DNA of 64,000 nucleotides, taken from assembly GCF_030605225.1 (NCBI RefSeq), contig NZ_JAUWAV010000001.1, forward strand, positions 1-64,000, in the 5' to 3' direction. The DNA comes from Geoalkalibacter sp. Its GTDB lineage: Bacteria; Desulfobacterota; Desulfuromonadia; Desulfuromonadales; Geoalkalibacteraceae. Positions 20,831 to 30,172 of the stretch are shown piece after piece. The position numbers were made by a program, and so were the translations under genes. Numbering within the stretch: position 1 is the first letter of the stretch; each line of letters opens with the position of its first letter. The notes below the pieces were generated by a model. The model was not told the DNA's origin. It saw nothing but the letters and a program-made list of their open reading frames with translations, and searched no databases.

Positions 20831-21901
20831 GTGAAGCAAGAAGCATTTTTTTCATTTTGCGCGGCGATACTGCTGGCGGCGGTTCTGGGATTGTCCGGTT
20901 GCGGGAGCGACAGCACCGCGCAGACGGAGATCAAGGATACGACACCGCAAAAGGTTGTCTCCGTCACCCTGGAAACTCTCGATTCCGTCGATCTGGCGGA
21001 AACTTTCACCCTGCCGGCGACGCTGGAGGCCTGGGAAGATTTGACCCTGGCCGCCGAGATTGCGGGGCCGGTGCGTTTCATCGGCCCGCGCGAAGGCGAT
21101 CGCGTGGCCAAGGGCCAGGTCATTCTGCGCATCGACTCCGAGGCCCGGCAGGCCGATCTGGCGCGGGCCAAGGCCGAATTCGAGGTGCAGCAGAGCCATC
21201 TCAATCGCATGATCCGCCTGCGCGACGAGCAGATCGTCAGTCCGCAGGAGTACGAGGATGCCCGCCGCAATTTCGAAGTGGCGCGCTCCGCTCTGCGCAG
21301 TGCCGAGGTGGCGCTGAGCAAAAGCGAACTGCGCAGCCCGGTGGCCGGGATCGTTGATCGCCTGTTGGTGGATCGCGGCGAGTTTGTCGCGGAAGGCACG
21401 CCGGTGGCCGAGGTGGTTCAGGTGGATCGCCTGCAGGCGATCGTCGAGGTGCCGGAAAAAGACGTGCATTTTCTGCGGATCGATCAGGATGTGGATGTGA
21501 TGCCCGCGCGTATTTTGGGCGATGCCGGCGAGCTGATGCGCGGCAAGCTGTTCTATCTGGCGTTTAAGGCCGATCCGGTGACGCGCACCTATCGCGCCAA
21601 GGTTTCTGTCAATAATGCCGATGGGCAACTGCGGCCGGGGATGATTTTGCGCGTGCGCTTTTTGCGGCAAGAGTTTCGCCAGGTTCTGGCCGTGCCGCTG
21701 TATGCCGTCATGGAGCGCGGCGGCGGCACCCTGGCTTTCGTCGAGGACAACGGCGTCGCCCGGGCGCGCCCGGTGGTGACCGGCAGTATCATCGGGGATC
21801 GGGTCATCATTCTGCAGGGCCTGGAGGTAGGCGAAAAGCTGATCGTGCGCGGGCAGCAACTGCTCGAAGACGGCACGGCGGTGGTGACGGGGAGCAACTG
21901 A
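20831..21901 (+). CDS. RND efflux periplasmic adaptor lipoprotein (356 aa)
   Basis: Signal peptide with lipobox (LLAAVLGLSGC), then the lipoyl-like half (IAGPVRFIGPREGDRVAKGQ), a coiled-coil hairpin (ADLARAKAEFEVQQSHLNRM), the second half (SPVAGIVDRLLVDRGEFV) and a beta-barrel domain with LRPGMILRVRF, in the HlyD/AcrA order. GTG 20831 puts the signal peptide at the N-terminus; an upstream TTG would add 12 residues before it. It overlaps the transporter start by one base. The outer-membrane channel is not nearby. Confidence 0.9.
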   Translation: MKQEAFFSFCAAILLAAVLGLSGCGSDSTAQTEIKDTTPQKVVSVTLETLDSVDLAETFTLPATLEAWEDLTLAAEIAGPVRFIGPREGDRVAKGQVILRIDSEARQADLARAKAEFEVQQSHLNRMIRLRDEQIVSPQEYEDARRNFEVARSALRSAEVALSKSELRSPVAGIVDRLLVDRGEFVAEGTPVAEVVQVDRLQAIVEVPEKDVHFLRIDQDVDVMPARILGDAGELMRGKLFYLAFKADPVTRTYRAKVSVNNADGQLRPGMILRVRFLRQEFRQVLAVPLYAVMERGGGTLAFVEDNGVARARPVVTGSIIGDRVIILQGLEVGEKLIVRGQQLLEDGTAVVTGSN

Positions 21902-24900
21902 TGCTGCTGTCCAATGCCGCAATCAGTCACCGCGCCACCGTTTTTACCCTGATGGTGATCGCCCTGGTGGCGGGAATCTACAGCTACCTGGTGCTGCCCA
22001 GGGAATCGGCGCCCGATATCACCATCCCGGTGGTGCTGATCCTGACCAACCACGAGGGGGTGGCGCCCGAGGATATTGAAACCCTCATCACCCTGCCGCT
22101 GGAACGCAAGCTCAAGGGGCTCAAGAACGTGGAGAAAATGCGTTCGGTGAGCGCCGAGGGCTCCTCCATGATCACCATCGAGTTCACCCCCGATGTGGAC
22201 ATCGACAACGCCATCCAGTGGGTGCGTGACAAGGTGGATCAGGCCAAGGGCGATTTGCCCGACGACCTGGAAAACGATCCGTCCGTTCTGGAAATCAACA
22301 TCTCTGAATTCCCCATTCTGATGATTGCCGTGTCCGGTTCCGTCGGCGAAGTGGTGCTGAAAAAAGTCGCCGAGCGCCTGGAGGACTACATCGAAGAGAT
22401 TCCCGGAGTGCTTGATGTGGTCATCACCGGGGGACGCGAGCGGCAGATCCGCGTGGAATTCGACCCCGACCGCCTGGCGGCCTATCGCTTGTCCTTCGTC
22501 GAGATCATGGCGGCCATCCAGCGCGAAAACGTCAACATCCCCGGCGGCAGCATCGATATCGGCCAGGGCAAGTATCTGTTGCGCATTCCCGGCGAGTTCA
22601 CCGACCCCGCCCAGATCGACAATCTGGTGCTGGTGGTGCGCCAGGGGCGGCCCATCTATTTCAAGGATGTCGCCAACATCGTCGATACCTTTGAAGATCC
22701 CCTGAGCCATGCGCGCCTCAACGGGGACACCAGCGTCACCCTGGCGGTGAAGAAACGCACCGGCGAAAACATCATCGCCGTGGCCGATCAGGTCTTCGCC
22801 CTGCTCGAGCAGGCGCGCCCGCAATTGCCCCCAGGCGTGGAACTTTCGGTGACGCTCAATCAGTCCAAGGATATCCGGCGCATGGTGGCCGAACTGGAGA
22901 ACAGCATCCTCACCGGCCTGATTCTGGTGGTGACGGTGCTGTTTTTGTTTCTCGGGCTGCGCAATTCCCTGTTCGTCGCCCTGGCCATCCCCTTTTCCAT
23001 GCTGTTTTCCTTTGCCATTCTGCACGCCCTGGGCATTACCCTCAACATGGTGGTGCTGTTCAGCCTGATTCTGGCCCTGGGCATGCTGGTCGACAATGCC
23101 ATCGTCATCGTCGAGAACATCTATCGTCACATGCAGGAGGGAAAAGATCGGGTGCGCGCGGCGCGCGAGGCGGTAAGCGAGGTGGGCTGGCCGGTCATCA
23201 CCTCGACCCTGACCACCCTGTGCGCCTTTTCGCCCATGCTGTTCTGGCCGGGGATCATGGGCGAGTTCATGAAATACCTGCCGCTCACCCTGATCATCAC
23301 CCTGAGCGCCTCGCTGTTCGTCGCTCTGGTCATCAATCCGGCCGTGTGCGCAAGTTTTCTGCGCCTGGGCAAAGCGCGTCAGGAACGGACCCAAGCGCCC
23401 TTGATTCTGCGTCTGTATCAGGGGCTGCTGGAATGGTCGCTTAAGCGACGGGTGCTGGTGCTTTTTGGCGCGGGCGGTTTTCTCATCGCCGTGGCGGTGC
23501 TCTACGCTTTTCTGGAGCACGGCGTCGAGTTGTTTCCCGATATCGAACCCAACCGCGCCTTCGTCGAAATCAGCGCCCCGGAGGGCACTAATCTCGCCAC
23601 CTCCGATCTGCTGGCGCGGGCGGTTGAAGCGGTGGCCCTTGAAGAGCCGGATCTGCGCTTCGTGATTTCCGAGATCGGAGTGTCGGCAAGCGCCGATATG
23701 GGCGGCGATAGCGGCGGACAAAGCAATCAGAGCAAGATTTCCCTGGATTTCATCGAGCGGCAGGAGCGTCGCGAACATGCCGGCGAGGTGCTGGCGCGCA
23801 TCCGCGCGGCGGTCGGCTCGCTGGCGGGCGCCGAAATCAAGGTGGAGAAGCACAAGGAAGGCCCGCCCACGGGGCCGCCGGTGAGCATCGAGGTGAGCGG
23901 CGAACAGGTGGAAACCCTGGCCCTGATCGCCCAGCAGATCAAGGAGCGCATCAAGGACGTGCGCGGGCTGGTCGATCTCAAGGATGATTTCGTGCGCGCC
24001 AAGCCGGAAATCCGCATCCAGGTGGATCGTGAAAAATCAAGCCTGTTGGGGCTTTCCACCGCCGACATTTCGCGCACGGTAAAGGCTGCGGTGAGCGGCA
24101 CCAAGCTTGGCGTCTATCGCGAAGGCAAGGAGGAGTACGACATCGTCGCGCGTCTGCCCGAGGAGCGCCGCCAGTCTCTTGCCGATGTGGCCAATTTGCT
24201 GATTCCGACCCTGGAGGGCGATCCCGTGCCCATCAGCAGTCTGGCGCGCATCGAGATGGGGACGGGGTTCGGCTCGATTCGTCGTCTCAACCAAAAGCGC
24301 GTGGTCACCATCACCGGCAACACCTTCGAGCGCAACAGCAACGAGGTGCTTCAGGAAATCCAGGGCCGGCTGGCCGGGCTCGAACTGCCGGCGGGTTATC
24401 GCATCGCTTTCAGCGGCGAGCAGGAAGAGCAGCAGAAGGCGGTCGCATTTTTGAGCAAGGCGTTTGTCTCGGCGATTTTTCTAATTACTTTGGTGCTGGT
24501 GACCCAGTTCAATTCCCTGCGCCAGGCCGGCATCGTCATGACGTCGGTGATTCTGTCGCTCTCAGGCGTTTTTTTGGGATTGAGCATCACCGGCATGGCC
24601 TTCGGCGTGATCATGACGGGCATCGGCGTCATTTCCCTGGCCGGGGTGGTGGTCAACAACGCCATCGTGCTCATCGACTACATCAATCAATTGCGGCGCG
24701 ACGGCATGAGCCTGGAGGACGCGCTGGTGCGCGCCGGGGTCGTGCGCTTTCGGCCCGTGCTGCTGACCGCGGTCACCACCATTCTGGGTCTCTTGCCCAT
24801 GGCCATGGGGTTCAGCTTTGATTTTCGCACCTGGGCCTTTGAGATCGGCGGCGAGTCGGCGGAGTGGTGGGGACCCATGGCGGTGGCGGTGATCTACGGC

Positions 24901-25041
24901 CTGGCGGTGGCGACGCTTCTGACCCTGGTGGTGGTGCCGGTGCTCTACTCTCTGTCGCAGACCGCCACGCCGCAGGCGCTGTTCCAAGGGCTGCGGCGCA
25001 GGCTGGGAGGTTCTGCAAGCGATCGCAAGGCTTCGTCCTAA
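21901..25041 (+). CDS. RND-family efflux transporter (1046 aa)
   Basis: Full-length HAE1-type RND pump: first transmembrane helix then LPRESAPDITIPVV, porter-domain segments (GVAPEDIETLITLPLERKLK), a cluster of transmembrane helices with LALGMLVDNAIVIVENIYR (TM4 acidic residues), and the second half with ISLAGVVVNNAIVLIDYINQ and GLLPMAMGF. It works with the preceding adaptor in the inner membrane. The substrate cannot be inferred. The 3' end overlaps the convergent TatD-radical SAM gene by four bases. Confidence 0.95.
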   Translation: MLLSNAAISHRATVFTLMVIALVAGIYSYLVLPRESAPDITIPVVLILTNHEGVAPEDIETLITLPLERKLKGLKNVEKMRSVSAEGSSMITIEFTPDVDIDNAIQWVRDKVDQAKGDLPDDLENDPSVLEINISEFPILMIAVSGSVGEVVLKKVAERLEDYIEEIPGVLDVVITGGRERQIRVEFDPDRLAAYRLSFVEIMAAIQRENVNIPGGSIDIGQGKYLLRIPGEFTDPAQIDNLVLVVRQGRPIYFKDVANIVDTFEDPLSHARLNGDTSVTLAVKKRTGENIIAVADQVFALLEQARPQLPPGVELSVTLNQSKDIRRMVAELENSILTGLILVVTVLFLFLGLRNSLFVALAIPFSMLFSFAILHALGITLNMVVLFSLILALGMLVDNAIVIVENIYRHMQEGKDRVRAAREAVSEVGWPVITSTLTTLCAFSPMLFWPGIMGEFMKYLPLTLIITLSASLFVALVINPAVCASFLRLGKARQERTQAPLILRLYQGLLEWSLKRRVLVLFGAGGFLIAVAVLYAFLEHGVELFPDIEPNRAFVEISAPEGTNLATSDLLARAVEAVALEEPDLRFVISEIGVSASADMGGDSGGQSNQSKISLDFIERQERREHAGEVLARIRAAVGSLAGAEIKVEKHKEGPPTGPPVSIEVSGEQVETLALIAQQIKERIKDVRGLVDLKDDFVRAKPEIRIQVDREKSSLLGLSTADISRTVKAAVSGTKLGVYREGKEEYDIVARLPEERRQSLADVANLLIPTLEGDPVPISSLARIEMGTGFGSIRRLNQKRVVTITGNTFERNSNEVLQEIQGRLAGLELPAGYRIAFSGEQEEQQKAVAFLSKAFVSAIFLITLVLVTQFNSLRQAGIVMTSVILSLSGVFLGLSITGMAFGVIMTGIGVISLAGVVVNNAIVLIDYINQLRRDGMSLEDALVRAGVVRFRPVLLTAVTTILGLLPMAMGFSFDFRTWAFEIGGESAEWWGPMAVAVIYGLAVATLLTLVVVPVLYSLSQTATPQALFQGLRRRLGGSASDRKASS

Positions 25042-26423
25042 CCCACCTCGTTGTATTCCCGCGCGCGAAAGGTCGCGCCCAGATCCTCGGCCAAACGGCG
25101 GCAGGCCTCGATGTCGAGGCCCGGCACTGTGACGGCGCTGGCGACGACCTCGGGAATGGCGCGCGCGGCTTCACGAATGAACGCCATGACACCCTCGAAG
25201 GCTTTTTCCCCGAATTGGGAACGGCACAGCCGCTGATAGGTGGCGGCGTCGGCCGCGTTGAGCGACACGGAAAGACAATCCACCAGCCCGACCAACTCCG
25301 GTACGATGTTGCGGCCATGGACCAGATTGGCTTGTCCGTCGGTGTTGATGCGCACCTTGCAGCCCCTCTGCTTGAGCCAGGCGGCGACCTCCTTGATGAG
25401 GGCCAGGCGCAGCAGCGGTTCGCCGTAGCCGCAGAACACCACTTCATCATAAGAACGCGGATCGCCGATGGCGGCGATGACCTCGGCGGCGTCGGGTTCG
25501 TGGTCGAGCTTGAGGCGATGTCCCTTGACGGTGAAGTCGCTGAACTTGGCGCAAAAAGAACAGGCGTTGGTGCAGCGGTTGGTGATGTTGAGATAGAGGC
25601 TGTTGCGGATGGCGTAGGCGATGCGCGTCGATTGCTCGGCCTGGCCGATGCCGAACAGGGTGTGGGCGTTGAGGGTGGTGATGCGCGCCACGTCTTCGAG
25701 GGACAACCCCTTGATCTCGGCGACCTTTTCCGCGGTCATGCGCACATAGGCCGGCTCGTTGCGCTTGCCGCGCAGGGGTTGGGGCGCCAGATAGGGGCAG
25801 TCGGTTTCCAGCAGCAGCCGCTCCATGGGCACGCTGCGCGCCACCTCGCGCAGCTCCTCGTTTTTGGGGTAGGTGAGGGTGGCGGGGAAGCTGATGTAAA
25901 AACCCATCTCCAGGCAGGCGCGCGCCATGGCGACATCTCCGGAAAAACAGTGGATGACGCCGCCCACTTCGGAGGCGCGCTCCTCGCGCAGAATGGCGAG
26001 GATATCCTCGTGGGCATCGCGGTCGTGAACGATGAGGGGCCGCGCCGCTTCTCGCGCCAGGCGGATTTGGCGGCGAAAGGCCAGACGCTGGGCATCGCGC
26101 GGCGCGCGGTCGCGGTAGTAATCAAGGCCGGTTTCGCCGACGGCGACCACCTTGGGGGCGCCAAGCATCTCGCGCAACTCTTTCACGCCAGCGTCGTCGG
26201 CCTGCAGGGCATCGTGAGGATGAATGCCGACGGCGGCATAGACCGCCTCAAACCGTTGCGCCAAGGCGATGCTCTGGCGAGAACTGGCCAGATCGCAGCC
26301 GACGGTGAGAATGGTCCGCACGCCGTTGTCCCGCGCCCGCGCGACGACCTGGTCGAGATCCTCGGCGAAGGGACGGTTGTCGAGATGAGCGTGGGTATCG
26401 ATGAGGGGGGATTGCAGGGACAT
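25038..26423 (-). CDS. TatD-family metal-dependent hydrolase fused to radical SAM domain (461 aa)
   Basis: Residues 1-255 are a TatD nuclease-type hydrolase (LIDTHAHLD, AVGETGLDYYRD, IVHDRDAHEDI, VIHCFSG, LLETDCPYLAP). Residues about 265-461 are a radical SAM domain with CTNACSFCAKF (CxxxCxxC) and VFCGYGEPLL. TatD-associated radical SAM proteins exist as separate or fused genes; here one chain. Its chemistry is unknown. Downstream of metG with a hairpin between; GGAG precedes ATG. Confidence 0.92.
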   Translation of the reverse strand: MSLQSPLIDTHAHLDNRPFAEDLDQVVARARDNGVRTILTVGCDLASSRQSIALAQRFEAVYAAVGIHPHDALQADDAGVKELREMLGAPKVVAVGETGLDYYRDRAPRDAQRLAFRRQIRLAREAARPLIVHDRDAHEDILAILREERASEVGGVIHCFSGDVAMARACLEMGFYISFPATLTYPKNEELREVARSVPMERLLLETDCPYLAPQPLRGKRNEPAYVRMTAEKVAEIKGLSLEDVARITTLNAHTLFGIGQAEQSTRIAYAIRNSLYLNITNRCTNACSFCAKFSDFTVKGHRLKLDHEPDAAEVIAAIGDPRSYDEVVFCGYGEPLLRLALIKEVAAWLKQRGCKVRINTDGQANLVHGRNIVPELVGLVDCLSVSLNAADAATYQRLCRSQFGEKAFEGVMAFIREAARAIPEVVASAVTVPGLDIEACRRLAEDLGATFRAREYNEVG

Positions 26424-26443
26424 TTCGGACTCCGCAAAAGCAA

Positions 26444-26461
26444 GGGGCGCTGCCGCGCCCC
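26444..26461 (-). terminator. GC hairpin between metG and tatD-rSAM
   Basis: GGGGCGC-N4-GCGCCCC forms a seven-pair stem. Read leftward it is followed only by TTGCTTTTG, so it would be a partial terminator or processing site reducing tatD-rSAM expression relative to metG. Confidence 0.4.
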
Positions 26462-26497
26462 TTTGGTCTTTGGTGGTGATTGAGCTTGCGAGTGATT

Positions 26498-28030
26498 TTA
26501 CTCGGTTTCGATGCGTGGGAACAAAGGTTCGGCTTTCAGGATCTGGCTGCCCGGTTTGAGGCCGCCCCAGTTTTCATGCCCGGCAAAGCTCAGATCTTCG
26601 TCGCCGCAGCCCAGAATCGTCATGATTTTTCGCGCGGTGTCCGGCATGAAGGGGTTGACCAGCAGGGCAATGAGGCGCGTGCCTTCCAGAAGGTTGTACA
26701 TGACGGTGCCCAGGCGCCCGACTTGCGCCGGATCCTTGGCCAGCGCCCAGGGTGCGGTGTCGTCGATGTATTTGTTGGCGGCGCCGATCAACTCCCAAAT
26801 CGCCTGCAGGGCCTTGTTGAAGGCCATTTCGTTCATCTGGGCGTCGACGATCTGGATCGCTGCGGGAAAGCGCGCGGTGAAGGCGCTGTCCACCTCGGTC
26901 TGGACCTCGGCTGCGGGCAGTGCGCCGCGGAAATACTTGGTGGCCATGGCGGTGGAACGGCTCACCAGGTTGCCGAGATCGTTGGCCAGATCCGAATTGA
27001 TGCGATGCACCAGGGCGGCATGACTGAAGTCGCCGTCAAGTCCGAAGGGGACTTCGCGCATGAGAAAATAGCGGATGGCATCCACGCCGTACTTGTCGAC
27101 CAGCATGTTGGGTTCGACCACGTTCATCAGGCTCTTGCTCATTTTCTGGCCTTCCACGGTCCACCAGCCATGGGCGAAGACTTTCTTCGGCAGGGGGATG
27201 CCCGCCGCGAGCAGGAAGGTCGGCCAGTAGACGGTGTGGAAACGCAGGATGTCCTTGCCGATGACATGGGCGTCGACGGGCCAGAAGGTGGCGAAGTGGC
27301 CCTGGGGATCATCGGGATAGCCCAGGGCGGTGATGTAGTTGGTGAGGGCGTCGAACCACACGTAGATGACATGCTTTTCGTCGCCCGGCACGGGGATGCC
27401 CCAGGAAAAGGAGGTGCGCGAGATGGAGAGATCACGCAGTCCCTCGCGCACGAAACTCAGGATTTCGTTGCGGCGGGTCTTGGGCTGGATGAAGTCGGGG
27501 TTGGCCTCGATGTGATCGAGCAGGGCCTGCTGGTACTTGCTCATGCGGAAGAAATAGGACTCTTCCTTGAGTTTTTCCGTGGGGCGCCCGCAGTCCGGAC
27601 ACTTGCCGTCGAGCAGTTGCGTTTCCGTCCAGAATGTTTCGCAGGGGGTGCAGTACCAGTCCTCGTAGGCGCCGAGATAGATGTCGCCGTTGGCCTGGAT
27701 TTTCTCGAAGAGACGCCGTACCCCTTTTTTGTGGCGTTCCTGGGTGGTGCGGATGAAGTCGGTGTGGGAGATGTTGAGCCGCTCCCACAGCGCCTGAAAG
27801 CGTTTGACCACCCGGTCGGCCAGTTCCAGGGGCGTTTCGCCCTTGGCCTGCGCGGCTTTTTCGACTTTCTGGCCATGTTCGTCGGTGCCGGTGAGAAAAA
27901 AAACCTCATGGCCGCGCGCCCTTTTATAGCGGGCCATGATGTCGCAGGCCAGGGTCGTGTAGGCATGCCCGATATGGGGAACGTCGTTGACGTAGTAAAT
28001 GGGTGTGGTGATGTAGAACGGCTGTGGCAT
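26498..28030 (-). CDS. metG: Methionyl-tRNA synthetase, short form (510 aa)
   Basis: HIGH as PHIGHAYTT at about residue 19, a zinc knuckle (CTPCETFW ... CPDCGRP at about 127-147), and KMSKS as GQKMSKSLMN near residue 298. It lacks the C-terminal tRNA-binding (Arc1p-like) extension, so it is the short cytoplasmic form. It lies just downstream of the RicT gene, as often in this lineage. Confidence 0.96.
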   Translation of the reverse strand: MPQPFYITTPIYYVNDVPHIGHAYTTLACDIMARYKRARGHEVFFLTGTDEHGQKVEKAAQAKGETPLELADRVVKRFQALWERLNISHTDFIRTTQERHKKGVRRLFEKIQANGDIYLGAYEDWYCTPCETFWTETQLLDGKCPDCGRPTEKLKEESYFFRMSKYQQALLDHIEANPDFIQPKTRRNEILSFVREGLRDLSISRTSFSWGIPVPGDEKHVIYVWFDALTNYITALGYPDDPQGHFATFWPVDAHVIGKDILRFHTVYWPTFLLAAGIPLPKKVFAHGWWTVEGQKMSKSLMNVVEPNMLVDKYGVDAIRYFLMREVPFGLDGDFSHAALVHRINSDLANDLGNLVSRSTAMATKYFRGALPAAEVQTEVDSAFTARFPAAIQIVDAQMNEMAFNKALQAIWELIGAANKYIDDTAPWALAKDPAQVGRLGTVMYNLLEGTRLIALLVNPFMPDTARKIMTILGCGDEDLSFAGHENWGGLKPGSQILKAEPLFPRIETE

Positions 28031-28042
28031 GAGCGTCTCCCC

Positions 28043-29161
28043 TTACTGGTCTTTTTTGCGTGGCCGCCGACGGGGTCGGCGTTTGCGTTCGCCGCCCGGC
28101 GCCGCGGGGGCCTGTTCGGCGGGCGTATCCTTGCCCTGCTCGCGGCGTTCCCCGACCGCAGGGCGGGTTTCCTTGGCCGCGGGCGTTGTCTTGGCTTCAG
28201 CGCCATCCCCCTCGCCGGAGCCTTTTCTCTTGTTGCGCGAGCGACCGCGCGAGCGTTTGCGTGGGACTTTGTCCTCGTCTTTCGCCGTCTCGGGGGCGGG
28301 CGCGGGGCGCCGCGTTTCCGCCTCGGGTTTCTCGGCGCGGGTTTTTTCCGGGGCGGCGGGCAGTTCGCCCCGTTCAATATCCTGCGCGCTGAGCACCGCC
28401 TCGCTGCCCGTTTCGAGCTTGACCTTGACCTTGCCGGTGAAGATGTCTTGGCTCAGAACCATGGCCTCGAGTTCGCCGACCTTGATGATCTTTCCGACCT
28501 TGGGCAGGCAACGCTTGAGATGGCAGTAGGTTTCGTATTCATAGCCCAGGCAGCACAGCAGCCGTCCGCACTGCCCGGAAATCTTGCTGGGATTGAGGGC
28601 CAGACCCTGCTCCTTGGCCATTTTCACCGATACCGGGTTGAATTCACGCAAGAAGGTGCAGCAGCAGAGTTCCCGGCCGCAGACACCGAGGCCGCCGACG
28701 AGCTTGGCTTCATCGCGCACGCCGATCTGCCGCATTTCGATGCGGGTGTGAAAATACTGGGCCAGATCCTTGACCAGATCGCGAAAATCGATGCGGCCGT
28801 CGGCGGTGAAGTAGAAAACAATCTTGGAGCCGTCGAAGAGGTATTCGGCCTGCACCAGTTTCATATCGAGCTTGCGCTCTTCGATGCGCGTCTGGCAGAA
28901 ACGCAGGGCCTCCTTTTCCCGGGCCGCGTAACGATCGGCCATCTCAAGATCTTCGGCGGAGGCCTTGCGTAGAACCTTTTTCAGACCCTCGCCCTGTTCC
29001 TCGGGCAAGATTTCGCGCGGGGGAAGGACGACTCTTCCCAGGGCGCGCCCGCGTTCGGTTTCGACCACGACCCTGTCCGCGGCCTTGAGTTCCAGATCGC
29101 CGGCATCAAAATCGTAGATTTTGCCGGCATCGCGAAATTTAATGGCTGTAATACGAATCAT
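28043..29161 (-). CDS. ricT: RicT/PSP1-domain protein (372 aa)
   Basis: The PSP1 domain (about 60-210) has VQAEYLFDGSKIVFYFTADG and the cysteine block GVCGRELCCCTFL plus GQCGRLLCCLGYEY, typical of RicT (YaaT), which with RicA/RicF holds Fe-S clusters and supports RNase Y-type RNA processing in Firmicutes. A long basic, low-complexity tail (from about residue 275; RKRSRGRSRNKRKG, RRPRRRPRKK) looks like an RNA-binding tail. Downstream of holB. Confidence 0.9.
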   Translation of the reverse strand: MIRITAIKFRDAGKIYDFDAGDLELKAADRVVVETERGRALGRVVLPPREILPEEQGEGLKKVLRKASAEDLEMADRYAAREKEALRFCQTRIEERKLDMKLVQAEYLFDGSKIVFYFTADGRIDFRDLVKDLAQYFHTRIEMRQIGVRDEAKLVGGLGVCGRELCCCTFLREFNPVSVKMAKEQGLALNPSKISGQCGRLLCCLGYEYETYCHLKRCLPKVGKIIKVGELEAMVLSQDIFTGKVKVKLETGSEAVLSAQDIERGELPAAPEKTRAEKPEAETRRPAPAPETAKDEDKVPRKRSRGRSRNKRKGSGEGDGAEAKTTPAAKETRPAVGERREQGKDTPAEQAPAAPGGERKRRPRRRPRKKDQ

Positions 29162-29203
29162 GAATGCGATGTCAAATCCTTGTTGGTTAGATTTTCGACC
29201 TGT

Positions 29204-30172
29204 TTAGGCGCAAAGCTGCAACAACAGATGATCCATGGCCAGTTGGCGGTTGACGTTACGATTCAAATGGCGGTGCGCGGTCTGGATCGCATCCAACTTG
29301 GCCAGGACCGAGGAGATGGTTTCCCGTGCCGCGACGCGGCGGATTTTTTCAAGCAGGTCGATGTTGACCAGATCGTCCTCGGGACGTCCGTGCAGGCTCA
29401 GCAGCACATCGCGATAAAAGGCTTCGAGAATTTCGAGAAATTCCGGCAACCGCTCCTTGTCCTCGGCAAGGCTCAGGGACAAATCAAAGAGCGGCAGCAC
29501 GCTGCCGGGCGACAAGGCCGTCACCTGTCGCAGAAAGTCGCGGCGGGTGACGAGAAACAAATCGCGGTCCCGTCCCAGGGCCTTACGGAAACTGCCCTCG
29601 GACAAAGCGGCGAGCAGATGTCCCGCGGTCTCATCGATTTCCAGGCGGCGCACCAGATCCTGCTTGAGCAACTGCGCGGGAAGCCGGCTGAAAGGCAGGG
29701 GCTGGCAACGCGAGCGAATCGTCGGCAACACTTGCTCGGGATGAGCGCTGAGCAGAATGAACAGCGCCTCGCCAGAGGGTTCCTCCAGCGTCTTGAGCAA
29801 GGCATTGGCGGCGGCGGTCTGCATTTTCTCCGGGTGCTCGATCAGACACACCTTGCGCGGCGCTTCCAGGGGCCGGTAGGAGAATTCTCGCTGAATGCCG
29901 CGCACCTGCTCGATTTTGATGCTTGCGCCATCGGGTTCAAGCAGGTGCAGGTCGGGATGGTTGAAATGATCGACCTTGCGGCAGGCCACGCAGGTGCCGC
30001 AGCCCCCCTGCGGACAAAAAAGCGCGCGAACCAGCGCCAGAGCCATGAGGCGCTTGCCGACCCCTTCGGGGCCGGTGAACAGATAGGCATGAGCCAGTCG
30101 TCCCGAGGCGAGCACGCGCCGCAGGATGTCTTTTTGCCGTTCGTGTCCGAGAATCTGCGAGAAAATCATCAT
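29204..30172 (-). CDS. holB: DNA polymerase III delta-prime subunit (322 aa)
   Basis: Starts MMIFSQILGHERQKDILRRV. P-loop FTGPEGVGKRLMA, a zinc module (CPQGGCGTCVACRK) and sensor region (NALLKTLEEPSGEALFIL) identify the clamp-loader delta-prime subunit. The Walker lysine is kept, though delta-prime is usually catalytically inert. Overlaps the tmk stop by four bases. Confidence 0.93.
   Translation of the reverse strand: MMIFSQILGHERQKDILRRVLASGRLAHAYLFTGPEGVGKRLMALALVRALFCPQGGCGTCVACRKVDHFNHPDLHLLEPDGASIKIEQVRGIQREFSYRPLEAPRKVCLIEHPEKMQTAAANALLKTLEEPSGEALFILLSAHPEQVLPTIRSRCQPLPFSRLPAQLLKQDLVRRLEIDETAGHLLAALSEGSFRKALGRDRDLFLVTRRDFLRQVTALSPGSVLPLFDLSLSLAEDKERLPEFLEILEAFYRDVLLSLHGRPEDDLVNIDLLEKIRRVAARETISSVLAKLDAIQTAHRHLNRNVNRQLAMDHLLLQLCA

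Noticed and set aside
21589-23853. A 754-codon minus-strand ORF antisense to the RND pump
   Set aside because: His/Gly/Asp-rich composition typical of antisense reading in GC-rich genes; the plus-strand gene is certain.
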